This document shows, one piece after another, positions 46,863 through 56,621 of a stretch of 64,000 nucleotides of DNA (position 1 is its first letter; each line of letters begins with the position of its first letter). The position numbers and the translations under genes were made by a program. This DNA comes from an uncultured Alphaproteobacteria bacterium (lineage in GTDB: Bacteria; Pseudomonadota; Alphaproteobacteria; GCA-2731375): the NCBI GenBank assembly GCA_951812805.1, contig CATOSZ010000003.1, positions 1,752,557-1,816,556 of the forward strand. Reading direction: 5' to 3'. The notes under the pieces are model-generated. The model did no database searches. It was given only the letters and a program-made list of their open reading frames with translations, and was not told the origin of the DNA.

Positions 46863-47771
46863 ATGGCGATAAGCCTGCCCCGGGGTCTCCCGGCCGTCGA
46901 GACACTCCGCGAGGAAGGCCTCGAGGTGCACGAGCACGAGCGGGGCGTCCATGGCGGCGGCCTCGCCATCGCGATGCTCAACCTGATGCCGAAGAAGGAA
47001 GCGACCGAAACCCAGATCGCCCGCATGCTGGCGGACGGACCGGTCGATGTCTCCCTGAGCTTTTTCGTGCCCGAAGGCCACACGCCCAAGACGGTCGGCG
47101 GCGACCATATCGAGGCCTTCTACGAGCCCTGGTCGGCCATCCGGGCGCGGGCTTTCGACGGCCTGATCATCACCGGTGCGCCGATCGAAACCCTGCCCTT
47201 CGAGGAGGTCACCTACTGGCCGCAGTTGTGCGAGGTGCTCGAGTGGGCCGACGAGCGGACGGCGGGCGGCTATTACATCTGCTGGGCGGCGCAGGCCGCG
47301 CTCAACCATTTCCACGGCGTGCCGAAATACGAGCTCGAGGGCAAGATGTTCGGGGTCTTCAGCCATGCGATTCTGACGCCGGAAAGCGATCTGGTGGCGG
47401 GCATGAGCCCGGGCTTCGAGCTGCCGGTCTCGCGCCACACCGAGGTGCACGCGGAGGACCTGCCGGCGGGCGCGGTGCGCGTCGTCGCCCACTCCGCGCG
47501 CTCCGGCGTCTGTCTGCTGGAGGAGCCGGCGCGGAACCTGGTCTACAACTTCAACCACCCCGAATACGACGCGTTGACCCTGCACGACGAATACGCCCGC
47601 GACGTCGACGCCGGCGCCGAGATCCGCCTGCCGGAGAACTATTTCCCCGGCGACGATCCGGCCCGCGAACCGACGGCACGCTGGCGCGAGGAAGGCCGCC
47701 TGATCTACCGCAACTGGCTCGCCCGCCTCGCCCGCGCCCGCGGCGACATCCCGCTTCGCGACATCGGCTGA
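46863..47771 (+). CDS. metA: Homoserine O-acyltransferase (MetA type)
   Basis: 302 residues. Activates homoserine for methionine synthesis by O-succinylation or O-acetylation. The catalytic Cys is in GGYYICWAAQAALNHFHG and the His-Glu pair in NFNHPEYD. NLMPKKEATETQ and TGAPIETLPFEEVTYW are family blocks. Whether succinyl- or acetyl-CoA is used cannot be decided safely from sequence. I looked for a SAM-II riboswitch in the 92-bp leader and saw none. Confidence 0.93.
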   Translation: MAISLPRGLPAVETLREEGLEVHEHERGVHGGGLAIAMLNLMPKKEATETQIARMLADGPVDVSLSFFVPEGHTPKTVGGDHIEAFYEPWSAIRARAFDGLIITGAPIETLPFEEVTYWPQLCEVLEWADERTAGGYYICWAAQAALNHFHGVPKYELEGKMFGVFSHAILTPESDLVAGMSPGFELPVSRHTEVHAEDLPAGAVRVVAHSARSGVCLLEEPARNLVYNFNHPEYDALTLHDEYARDVDAGAEIRLPENYFPGDDPAREPTARWREEGRLIYRNWLARLARARGDIPLRDIG

Positions 47772-47836
47772 CCACCCCGCTCGCCCCTCTCCACCACCCC
47801 GGCCAACCACCCCCTGGCGAAGTTGTTGTTGTCTCA

Positions 47837-47910
47837 AAAGGGGTCAGGTCTTGTTTATTGCATTCATATGATTTTAATCATGAATGCAATAAACAAGACC
47901 TGACCCCTTT
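47837..47910. repeat. Long palindromic intergenic element, 31-bp perfect arms
   Basis: Arms 47837-47867 (beginning AAAGGGGTCAGGTCTTG) and 47880-47910, exact reverse complements, with a 12-base loop. Unlike its surroundings it is AT-rich in the centre. The motif GGGGTCAGGTCTTG is one I associate with REP/RAYT-type palindromes in proteobacteria. It lies between the convergent metA and bactofilin genes and could also act as a two-way terminator. Confidence 0.8.
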
Positions 47911-47957
47911 GGGCCCATGACCCAGCTCGAGCGTGTGTCGTGGAGGGCGAGGTCGGG

Positions 47958-48275
47958 TTAGCCGCTCAGGCCGTCGGTGCCGTGCAGGGCGCCGACCAGG
48001 AAGGCGCCACGGGCGACTTCGATGCTCTGGTAGGTGATCTGGGCGGAGACCACGGCGGTGGCGCCGAGTTCGACCGACATCGCGCCGATTTCGCCCTCGA
48101 CGGTGCCGTGCACGCGGACCGTGTCGGCCAGGATCTCGCCCTTGACGCGGCCGCGTTCGAGCACGGTGACCTGCTTGGCGTTGATGCGGCCTTCGACCAC
48201 GCCATCGACCTCGATGTCGCCCTCGCTGCGTAGCGTGCCTTCGACGACGAGCTCGTTGCCGATGGTTGATGCCAT
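47958..48275 (-). CDS. Bactofilin (polymer-forming cytoskeletal protein)
   Basis: 105 residues with a regular beta-helix pattern of short repeats: LVVEGTLRSEGDIEVDGVVEGRINAKQVTVLERGRVKGEIL... Bactofilins polymerise without nucleotide and organise cell-shape or stalk proteins in alphaproteobacteria. No membrane segment. It lies 112 bp downstream of frmA on the same strand. Confidence 0.92.
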   Translation of the reverse strand: MASTIGNELVVEGTLRSEGDIEVDGVVEGRINAKQVTVLERGRVKGEILADTVRVHGTVEGEIGAMSVELGATAVVSAQITYQSIEVARGAFLVGALHGTDGLSG

Positions 48276-48387
48276 GACCGCTGCCTCTATGTCTGACGCC
48301 GGGTCGTCGTCCGGCGGTGGAAATGTCGCGGGCGGCCCGTTGCCGGTGCCGCCCGCGATCAGGATACATCCATATGGCGCGGTGGCG

Positions 48388-49497
<1,110 letters not shown>

Positions 49498-49812
49498 GAT
49501 GTACCCCTGGTTCTTGCTGGTTACGAAGGTGTCGTTTCCGACGGCGTTTCCTCAATCGCAGCGCTTCGGCCCCCCTCGGCGACCCGGGCGCGAGCGTGGC
49601 GGAGTATAGCCGAGCGCCCGGGCGGTGGGACAAGAGGTTTGTGGTGAAGATTTCCCGCCGCGACGCGTATATTCGCCGTTGCAACTTTATGACAGGAAGT
49701 CGTTGAACCTCCGGATGGGCGCGGCTATGCTCCGCCGCGATAACGGAGGCCCGTAGCCTCATTCGTAGGGAAGCGGGCCATGGGGCGTTCGAACAGGGAA
49801 GGAACGTTAACG
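49498..49812. other. Divergent intergenic region frmA / TRAP operon
   Basis: 315 bp without a gene. It contains a good plus-strand promoter for the TRAP operon (listed) and a TATACT box on the minus strand at 49608-49603 that may serve frmA, although its nearest TTGTCC lies 19 bases away, which is long. No operator palindrome was seen. Confidence 0.6.
49703..49731 (+). promoter_or_regulatory. Promoter of the TRAP transporter operon
   Basis: TTGAAC (49703-49708), 17-base spacer, TATGCT (49726-49731), 81 bases before the first start codon. Confidence 0.65.
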
Positions 49813-50868
49813 ATGCGGAAATCGATTGCGGTGCTCAGCGCCGCTGCCTTCGCCGCGCTGGTGATGACCGATGGCGGCGTTGTCGCCACGGCCAAGGCGC
49901 AAATGGTGGATGGCCCGAAGGTCACGTGGCGCCTGTCGCTCTGGGGCAAACGGCGCGCGTTCTCCGAAGGGCTGGAGTATATTTCGTCGGAAGTCTCGAA
50001 GCGGACCGGCGGCAAGTTCCAGGTCAAGCTCTACTACGGTGAGCAGCTGTCGAAGAGTAAGGAAAATCTGGACTCGATCTCGGTCGGCGCCATCGAGGCG
50101 GCGTTGTTCTGCGCCTCCTATCATCCAGGCAAGAACGCGCCGTTGAACGTGCTCGACCTGCCGTTCCTGCCGCTGGGCGACCTGGACGTCATGTTGAAGG
50201 TGCACGAGAAGGTCTATGCGCATCCCTCCGCCGCCAAGGCGTTGGCCAAGTGGAACGCGCGTCTCTACATGTCGAACGTGCTGCCGCAGTACGAGTACAT
50301 GGGCAAGGGCACGCCGCCGAAGTCCGTCGCGGACTTCAAGGGCAAGCGCCTGCGCGCGCTCGGCGGCATGGGCCGTGCGGCCAAGGCCATCGGCGCGGTG
50401 CCGACCACGGTGACGGCGTCGGAGACCTATACGGCGCTGCAGCGTGGCACGGTGGACGCCATCGGCTTCCCCTACACCTACACCTTCGCCGCCTACAAGC
50501 TGGACGAAGTGGCCGACTGGTACACGACCAACATGGCGCTCGGCACGGTCAACTGCCCGATCGTCTTCAACGTCGGCGCCTACGACCGTCTCCCGGACCA
50601 GTACAAGAAGCTGCTGGACGACGTGAAGGCCGGCGCGGTGGAAGCGCAGAAGGCCGCTTACAAGGCGAAGGACGAGATCAACATCAAGAAGTGGGCCGCC
50701 AATCCGAAGCTCACCGCGGTGGAGATCCCGGAGGCCGAAATGGCCGAGTTCCGTCGCATCGGCGGCCAGCCGCTTTGGAATGAGTGGGTCAAGGAGAACG
50801 AGGGCAAGATCCCGGCGCAAGAACTGCTGGACCTCGTGCTGAAGACCGCGGCCGAAGCCTCGAAGTAG
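49813..50868 (+). CDS. TRAP transporter substrate-binding protein (DctP type)
   Basis: 351 residues with signal peptide (MRKSIAVLSAAAFAALVM...). Captures an organic acid in the periplasm for the DctQM permease. FKGKRLRALGGMGRAAKAIGAVPT holds the conserved Arg that binds carboxylates, and ETYTALQRGTVDAIGFPYTYTF is the family signature. GGAAGGAA precedes the ATG at 49813. The ligand is not known. Confidence 0.93.
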   Translation: MRKSIAVLSAAAFAALVMTDGGVVATAKAQMVDGPKVTWRLSLWGKRRAFSEGLEYISSEVSKRTGGKFQVKLYYGEQLSKSKENLDSISVGAIEAALFCASYHPGKNAPLNVLDLPFLPLGDLDVMLKVHEKVYAHPSAAKALAKWNARLYMSNVLPQYEYMGKGTPPKSVADFKGKRLRALGGMGRAAKAIGAVPTTVTASETYTALQRGTVDAIGFPYTYTFAAYKLDEVADWYTTNMALGTVNCPIVFNVGAYDRLPDQYKKLLDDVKAGAVEAQKAAYKAKDEINIKKWAANPKLTAVEIPEAEMAEFRRIGGQPLWNEWVKENEGKIPAQELLDLVLKTAAEASK

Positions 50869-50903
50869 GCCACAGCCACTCAAATCGGTCTTTCCGATTG
50901 GAG

Positions 50904-50936
50904 GGAAGGGTCCGCGCCGCAAGGCCGGGCCCTTCC
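50904..50936 (+). terminator. Intra-operon hairpin between dctP-like and dctQ-like genes
   Basis: Arms GGAAGGG and CCCTTCC with further GC pairs inside and no T-run. Such hairpins often stabilise the upstream binding-protein message relative to the permease genes. Confidence 0.5.
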
Positions 50937-50980
50937 GCTCCGTTTAAGCCTTTACGACGGATGACGGACGGGGGATCCAG

Positions 50981-51640
50981 ATGTCCCATGGCAACGGTGA
51001 GTACGGCAACTCGGAAACGGGTCTGCTGGCGGCAATAGACAGGGCCTATTTCAAGCTCGAGAAGGTCTTCAACTACGCGTCGGGGCTGGTGATCTTTTTT
51101 CTGATGTTCCTGGCGGTATTTCAGGTCATCGGCCGCAAGGTCATCAATCTGCCGGTGCGCGGCTATGTCGACTGGGTGGAGTTCGCGATGCCGCTCTTCG
51201 CCTTCATGGGTATTGCTTACTGCCAGGCCGTCGGCGGCCATGTGCGCATGGAGTTCATCATCAGCCGCTTCAAGGGGCGGCTGCTGTGGTTCCTCGAATT
51301 GATTGGCACGCTCATCGCGCTGCTCATCGCTTCGTTGTTGCTGTTTTATGGCTACGAGCATTTCCTACGCGCCTGGAATATCGGTGACAGCTCGATCGAC
51401 ATCGAACTGCCGATCTGGCCCGGCAAGCTGCTGGTCGCCATCGCCTTCGGCTCTCTGATCGTCCGTCTGTTGCTGCAGGCCTTCGGCTTTTTCCGATTGT
51501 TCCTCTACCCCGACGCGGTACCGATCGCGGTGCCGTTGATCGAAACGGTGGACGAACAGGCCCAGCATGAAATCGACGCCGGTCTCGCCGGCGAGGAAGA
51601 AAAGGTCGTGATCGTCGACCGCAAGGCGGAGGCGGATTGA
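50981..51640 (+). CDS. TRAP transporter small permease (DctQ type)
   Basis: 219 residues with four membrane segments. GLVIFFLMFLAVFQVIGRKVINLPVRGYVDWVEFAMPLFAFMGIAYCQ is the usual first half. A charged C-terminal tail of about 40 residues is longer than average. Its stop overlaps the start of the large permease gene (TGATG). Confidence 0.92.
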   Translation: MSHGNGEYGNSETGLLAAIDRAYFKLEKVFNYASGLVIFFLMFLAVFQVIGRKVINLPVRGYVDWVEFAMPLFAFMGIAYCQAVGGHVRMEFIISRFKGRLLWFLELIGTLIALLIASLLLFYGYEHFLRAWNIGDSSIDIELPIWPGKLLVAIAFGSLIVRLLLQAFGFFRLFLYPDAVPIAVPLIETVDEQAQHEIDAGLAGEEEKVVIVDRKAEAD

Positions 51641-52968
51641 TGACCGAATTCGAAGTAGGCCTCATCGGCACCGGTGCGCTGTTGCTGATGGTGTTCGCGG
51701 GTGTCCGCGTCTTTATCGTTGCCGCGACCATCGGTCTGTTCGGCACCGTCGCGGTGCAGTACGTCGTGGTTGGTGACTTCGGCGTCGCCTGGTCCTCGGG
51801 CGCCGGCATCGTCGGCACCGTGCCGCACTCCAAATCGATCAACTACGCGCTCAGCGTGTTGCCGATGTTCATTTTGATCGGCTTCATCGCCTATCACGCC
51901 GGCCTGACGCACGCCCTGTTCCGCGCGGCGCGGGCCTGGTTCGGCTGGGTGCCGGGCGGCCTCGCGGTCGCCAGCGTGTTCGCGACGGCGGGTTTCGCCG
52001 CCGTCTCGGGGGCCAGCACGGCGACGGCGGCGGTGTTCAGCCGGGTCGCCATCCCGCACATGCTGGAGCACGACTATTCGCCCCGGCTCGCGGCCGGCGT
52101 GGTCGCGGCGGGCGGTACGCTGGCCTCGCTGATCCCACCGAGCGCGATCCTGGTGATCTACGCCATCATCGTGGAAGAATCGGTCGGCACGCTGATCCTG
52201 GCCGGCTTCGTGCCGGGCGTCGTCTCGGCGATCATCTACGCGATGCTGATCATCGGCCAGTGCATGTGGAAGCCGGAACTGGGCCGGGCCATTCCCTCGC
52301 CCCCCTTCTCGGAGCGGCTGGCGAGCATCCCGGGCACGCTGCCGATCGTCGCCGTCGTGGCGATCATCTTCTACTCCATGTACTCGGGCTGGGCGACGCC
52401 GACCGAGGCGGGTGCGCTCGGCGCCTTCGTCGTGCTGGTGATCGCCCTCATCCGCGGCATGAAGTTCAAGAGCCTGATGGACGCGCTGGTCGAGACCGCG
52501 CGCCTGACGGTGATGATCTTCGCGCTGATCTGGGGCATCCTCATCTTCGTCCGCTTCCTCGGCTTCGCCGGCCTGCCGCAGGCCTTCGCCGAGTGGCTGG
52601 TGGCCCTGCCGTTCCCACCGATCGTGCTGATGATCGGCATCTTGCTCGGCTACGCCGTGCTCGGCATGTTCATGGATGCGATCGGTATGCTGCTGCTGAC
52701 CCTGCCGGTGGTTCACCCGGCCGTCATTCAGCTCGGATACGATCCGATCTGGTTCGGCATCATCGTGGTGAAGATGTGCGAGGTCTGTTTGATAACCCCG
52801 CCGGTCGGCTTGAACTGCTATGTCGTCAGCGCGGTCAGACCGGATATAGCATTAGGGGACGTATTCCGAGGAATAGGTCCCTTCTTCGTCGCCGACGCGA
52901 TAACCATCGCGCTGTTCCTGGCCTATCCGGGCATCGTGCTGTGGCTGCCGAACCTGGTGAACAGCTAG
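51640..52968 (+). CDS. TRAP transporter large permease (DctM type)
   Basis: 442 residues with about twelve membrane segments. GFAAVSGASTATAAVFSRVAIPHMLEHDYSPRLAAGVVAAGGTLASLIPPSAILVIYAI is the diagnostic block, and EVCLITPPVGLNCYVV closes the protein. ATG at 51640 is used since the small-permease stop overlaps it; a TTG three bases earlier is less likely. A strong terminator follows. Confidence 0.94.
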   Translation: MTEFEVGLIGTGALLLMVFAGVRVFIVAATIGLFGTVAVQYVVVGDFGVAWSSGAGIVGTVPHSKSINYALSVLPMFILIGFIAYHAGLTHALFRAARAWFGWVPGGLAVASVFATAGFAAVSGASTATAAVFSRVAIPHMLEHDYSPRLAAGVVAAGGTLASLIPPSAILVIYAIIVEESVGTLILAGFVPGVVSAIIYAMLIIGQCMWKPELGRAIPSPPFSERLASIPGTLPIVAVVAIIFYSMYSGWATPTEAGALGAFVVLVIALIRGMKFKSLMDALVETARLTVMIFALIWGILIFVRFLGFAGLPQAFAEWLVALPFPPIVLMIGILLGYAVLGMFMDAIGMLLLTLPVVHPAVIQLGYDPIWFGIIVVKMCEVCLITPPVGLNCYVVSAVRPDIALGDVFRGIGPFFVADAITIALFLAYPGIVLWLPNLVNS

Positions 52969-53009
52969 CCCGAACCGCCGCCCGTCGCGGGCGGCCGGGG
53001 AAAAGAGGC

Positions 53010-53040
53010 GGGGCGCCGGTTTCGACCGGCGCCCCGTTTC
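53010..53040 (+). terminator. Terminator of the TRAP operon
   Basis: 11-bp perfect stem GGGGCGCCGGT/ACCGGCGCCCC around a TTCG tetraloop, followed by GTTTC. Confidence 0.75.
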
Positions 53041-53117
53041 CGTTCGGGGCTTCATTTCGGCGGCACGACGGTGTAAGCCCGCACCTGTCAGCCCTCATCC
53101 CAGGCAAGGCCGAGCCC

Positions 53118-54476
53118 ATGTCGACGGCGCCCTCGCAAGATCCGGACACAGCGCCAACACCGGCGGGCCTGCCGACGGTGCTCGACGCCGACACCCGGGC
53201 CGGGCTGCTTACGACACAAGACATCGACGCGTTTCGCACCCTCCTGCTCGCGCGGGCGGGTGCGGAGAACGGCGACACCGTCGCTCGCCATCTCGAGGCC
53301 GTCTACCGGGTCGAGATCCCGGATTCCTTCGCCAAGCCGAAGATCGATCTGGAACTGGGCGACATCAAGGGGCCGACCAAGCTTCGAATCCTCGCGCTGT
53401 TCCTGGCGGCGGCGCTGGCCGGGCTGGTGGATACGCGGCCGCTTGGCGGCTGGCTGGGGGCGCTACGCCGGCCGTTTTCCGGACCGAAACCGGTCGCCCG
53501 ACCACCCGCCACGCCGCCGGCGCCGGACGAGCGCGCCCGGATGCGCGCCCTGCTCGACGGCCTCGGCGCGGAAACCTGGCGCCTGCATGTCGACTGGGAA
53601 GACCAGGATTTCGGGCCGGAGGTCTACGACAAGGGCCTGCACGGTGGGCGGGAGGAGCCGGGTTACCTGGCGAACTGCCTGGCCATGCAGCAGGCCTGCG
53701 GCGCAGCGCTGGGCCTGCCGCTCGATGGCGAGGGCTATGAGCGGTTGCAGAACGGTGCGCTCGGCTTTCGCGGCGCCTGGGCGGTGGAATACGACCTTTC
53801 GCCCCGCCACCTCTACCGCCACTGGTCGCGGGCGGACCCCGGCGTGCTGGACGAGATGAACCCGCGCCATTTCCGCCGCATCCGCCATCGGGGCTGGGAA
53901 GTCGCCGCCTTCGACTATCTCTACGGCGACGACATCGAGGGCTTCGTCGCCGACAATCCGGTGATCGCCGGGATCCTGATGGCGAAATACGGCGCCTATC
54001 CGAAAATCGACGCCGCCCTGCTGGACCGGGAATTCATGCGCATCGAGGCCTCGCCGATTCTGGGGCCGAAGCGGCCGGAAACGGTCAAGGCGATGATCGA
54101 TGCCCGCCTCGCGGATTTCGATGCCACCATGGCGGCGCTGGCGCCGGACGCGCGCGACGTGCGGTTGCTGGAGATCGCCCGCCTGCACCGCTGGTTCGAA
54201 TACCTCCACCCCTACCGCGACGGCAACACCCGCCTCTCCGTCATGGTCCTGAACAAGGTGCTGGTGGAGCACGGTTTCGTGCCCGTCGTGCTGGCGCAAC
54301 GCAACGATGCGCCCTTCCACGGCGACGCGGCCTGGCGCGGCGCAATCGAGGCGGGGATGGAGCGGTGGCTGGCGATCCGCTGGTTGTCGGATCTCGACCT
54401 GTTGGACCATGTCATCGCGCTGCGCCCGCAGGCCGACGTCGAGGCCCGCCGGGCTGCCCGCCGGGGCCGGAAATAG
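53118..54476 (+). CDS. Fic-domain protein with variant motif
   Basis: 452 residues. Fic enzymes transfer AMP or other nucleotide parts to proteins. The active-site motif is HPYRDGNTR at residues 364-372, close to HPFxxGN(G/K)RxxR but with Thr after Asn and no second Arg. The preceding helix IARLHRWFEYL fits the fold. A hydrophobic stretch (LRILALFLAAALAGLV, about residues 89-104) may anchor it, followed by a Pro-rich linker and a 200-residue unrecognised region. I see no (S/T)xxxE(G/N) inhibitory helix. It lies 5 bp before an acyltransferase-like gene. The ATG at 53118 is the first sensible start; the upstream frame is antisense-like DNA from the TRAP gene. Confidence 0.75.
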   Translation: MSTAPSQDPDTAPTPAGLPTVLDADTRAGLLTTQDIDAFRTLLLARAGAENGDTVARHLEAVYRVEIPDSFAKPKIDLELGDIKGPTKLRILALFLAAALAGLVDTRPLGGWLGALRRPFSGPKPVARPPATPPAPDERARMRALLDGLGAETWRLHVDWEDQDFGPEVYDKGLHGGREEPGYLANCLAMQQACGAALGLPLDGEGYERLQNGALGFRGAWAVEYDLSPRHLYRHWSRADPGVLDEMNPRHFRRIRHRGWEVAAFDYLYGDDIEGFVADNPVIAGILMAKYGAYPKIDAALLDREFMRIEASPILGPKRPETVKAMIDARLADFDATMAALAPDARDVRLLEIARLHRWFEYLHPYRDGNTRLSVMVLNKVLVEHGFVPVVLAQRNDAPFHGDAAWRGAIEAGMERWLAIRWLSDLDLLDHVIALRPQADVEARRAARRGRK

Positions 54477-54481
54477 CGCTG

Positions 54482-55423
54482 ATGAGTGAACCACGCGAGC
54501 CGTTCATCCGCGGCGAGGACGTGCGCGAGACCTTCGAGCTGTTGCGCGGCATCACCCTTGCCTGGGCGCTGCCGACCGCCTGGTGGCCGCCGCTGCTGCG
54601 GGCCTATGTTCGCTCGATTCTACGTCGCTTCGGCCCGCGCCACCGCGACCGGGTCCGCCGGCTGGAGAAGATTTACGGCGCGCGCATTCCCGCCGCGCGA
54701 CACGAGGCGACCGTCTTCGACCTCACCTACCACCACAACCTCGCCCATTTTCAGCGCTTTCGCGAGATCGCACCGTGGGGCTGGCGGCCGGAGATCCGGG
54801 TGCTCGGAAGCGAACATATCGAGGCGGCGCTGGCGGGCGGCAAGGGCTGCGTTCTGTGGGTTTCGCGCTGCGTCCATTCGCCCATCGTCACCAAGAAGGG
54901 CATGGCGGCGGCGGGCCTGCGGGTCCATCATTTAAGCCGCCCGAGCCATGCCTTCGTCGGCAGCTGGTATGCCACCCATGTCCTGAGCCCGGTCTGGCTG
55001 AAGAGCGAGGCCGGCCACCTGGCGGAGCGTATCGTCTACACCCCGGGCCGGCCGGTGGCGATGAGCCGGGCGTTGCGCCGCCGCCTGGCCGACAACAAGA
55101 TCGTCTCCATCACCCAGGGCGCGCGCGCCATGGGCACGACCCGGGCGCAACTGTTCGAGGCGGAGATCACGCTGGCGACCGGGCCGATCAACCTCGCCTA
55201 TGCCGCCGCCGCCCCGTTGCTGCCGGTCTTCACGCTGCGCCGCCCGGAGGGACATTTCGAGGTCGTGATCGAGCCGCCGCTCGACCTGCCCACCGAGGGC
55301 CCGCGCGAGGCCCGTTTCGCTGCCGCCGCCCGGGCCTTCACCGCGCGCCTGGAACCCCATGCGCTGGCCCATCCCGAGCAGTATCAATTCTGGCGCGAGG
55401 AAATCGATCACGACGATGATTGA
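54482..55423 (+). CDS. Divergent LpxL-like acyltransferase (LPLAT superfamily)
   Basis: 313 residues. The length and the order of blocks (DLTYHHNLAHFQRFREI, EHIEAALAGGKGCVLWVSRCVHSPIV, TQGARAMGTTRAQLFEAEITLATGPINLAYAAAAPLLPVF, RRPEGHFEVVIEPPLDLPT) follow the lipid A/Kdo2 acyltransferase family. The HxxxxE/D pair of LpxL is not conserved: the His in CVHSPIVT is followed by Thr where Glu/Asp is expected. It may be a member with a different catalytic arrangement. It follows the Fic gene by 5 bp, so the two are co-transcribed. Confidence 0.7.
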   Translation: MSEPREPFIRGEDVRETFELLRGITLAWALPTAWWPPLLRAYVRSILRRFGPRHRDRVRRLEKIYGARIPAARHEATVFDLTYHHNLAHFQRFREIAPWGWRPEIRVLGSEHIEAALAGGKGCVLWVSRCVHSPIVTKKGMAAAGLRVHHLSRPSHAFVGSWYATHVLSPVWLKSEAGHLAERIVYTPGRPVAMSRALRRRLADNKIVSITQGARAMGTTRAQLFEAEITLATGPINLAYAAAAPLLPVFTLRRPEGHFEVVIEPPLDLPTEGPREARFAAAARAFTARLEPHALAHPEQYQFWREEIDHDDD

Positions 55424-55475
55424 GCCGGTGCCGCGGGCACCGTAAGGTCGGGCCCACGAGGGAGGAGTAGTATCC

Positions 55476-56612
55476 ATGCATGATCTGGTATTGACCGGCG
55501 GGCGGGTGCTCGACCCGGCGAGCGGCCGGGACGAAGTCGCCGACGTGGCCTTTGCGGACGGCAAGGTGTCGGACATCGGCGCCGACCTCGGCGAGGCGGC
55601 GCGGACCGTCGACGTCGCCGGCAAGCTGGTGACGCCCGGTCTGATCGACCTGCACACCCATGTCTACTGGGGCGGCTCCTCCATCGGCGTCGATCCCGAC
55701 ATGATCGCCCGGCAGAGCGCCTGCACCACGCTGATCGACGCCGGCACCGCCGGTCCCGCCAACATGGCCGGCTTCCGCGCCCATGTGATCGAGCCGGCCG
55801 CGGTGCGCGTCCTGCCGTTCCTGAATGCTTCCTTCGCCGGGATCTTCGCCTTTTCCCGCGCCGTCATGGTCGGCGAGTGTCACGACATCCGCCTGCTGAA
55901 CGCCCGCGAATGCCTGCGCATCGCCCAGGAGCACGCCGACCTCGTCGTCGGCATCAAGGTCCGGGTCGGGCTCGGCGCCAGCGGGCCGAGCGGCATCGAT
56001 CCCCTGGATATCGCCATCGAGGTGGCGGGTGAGCTGGGCCTGCCGGTGATGGCCCATCTCGACAACCCGCCGCCGAGCCGGGCGGAGGTGCTGCGCCGCC
56101 TGCGCAAGGGCGACATCCTGACCCATTGCTTCCGCCCCTTCCCCAACGCCCCGGTCGATGCCGAAGGCAACCCGCGGGAGGAGGTGAAACTCGCCCGCGA
56201 GCGCGGCGTCTATTTCGACATCGGCCATGGCCAGGGCTCCTTCAGTTTCAAGACCACGCGCGGCATGCTCGCCGCCGGCTCGGGCCCGGATACGATCTCT
56301 TCCGACGTGCATTCGATCTCGATCGACGGGCCGGCCTTCGACCTGTTGGTGACGTTATCGAAGTTCGTCTGCCTCGGCATGGACCTGATGGAGGTCATCC
56401 GTGCCGCGACCCAAACGCCGGCCGATGCGGTGCAGCGCCCCGACCTCGGCCGCCTGGCGATCGGTGGCATCGGCGATGCCAGCGTCGTCGATCTGGTCGA
56501 CGGCAATTTCGACTATGTCGACGTCATGGACGAGCATCTGGCCGGCACCCAGGCCTTGCAGGCCGTCGGCACGGTGATGGGCGGCGCCTGGCACGACGGC
56601 CCGGAGGGTTAG
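55476..56612 (+). CDS. Amidohydrolase/deacetylase family metallohydrolase
   Basis: 378 residues. LVTPGLIDLHTHVYWGG supplies the HxH metal site, VVGIKVRVG the carboxylated-Lys position, LPVMAHLDNPP and ILTHCFRPF further His ligands, and ISSDVHSISIDGPA the final Asp. It matches the dihydroorotase-like group often annotated as amidohydrolase/deacetylase, found beside PLP enzymes for unusual amino acids. It lies 9 bp before the next gene, suggesting one operon. Confidence 0.88.
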   Translation: MHDLVLTGGRVLDPASGRDEVADVAFADGKVSDIGADLGEAARTVDVAGKLVTPGLIDLHTHVYWGGSSIGVDPDMIARQSACTTLIDAGTAGPANMAGFRAHVIEPAAVRVLPFLNASFAGIFAFSRAVMVGECHDIRLLNARECLRIAQEHADLVVGIKVRVGLGASGPSGIDPLDIAIEVAGELGLPVMAHLDNPPPSRAEVLRRLRKGDILTHCFRPFPNAPVDAEGNPREEVKLARERGVYFDIGHGQGSFSFKTTRGMLAAGSGPDTISSDVHSISIDGPAFDLLVTLSKFVCLGMDLMEVIRAATQTPADAVQRPDLGRLAIGGIGDASVVDLVDGNFDYVDVMDEHLAGTQALQAVGTVMGGAWHDGPEG

Positions 56613-56621
56613 GGGCGCGCG

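Noticed and set aside
52260-53117. N-terminal extension of the Fic gene back into the TRAP permease region
   Set aside because: It overlaps the well-supported permease in another frame and crosses a strong terminator.
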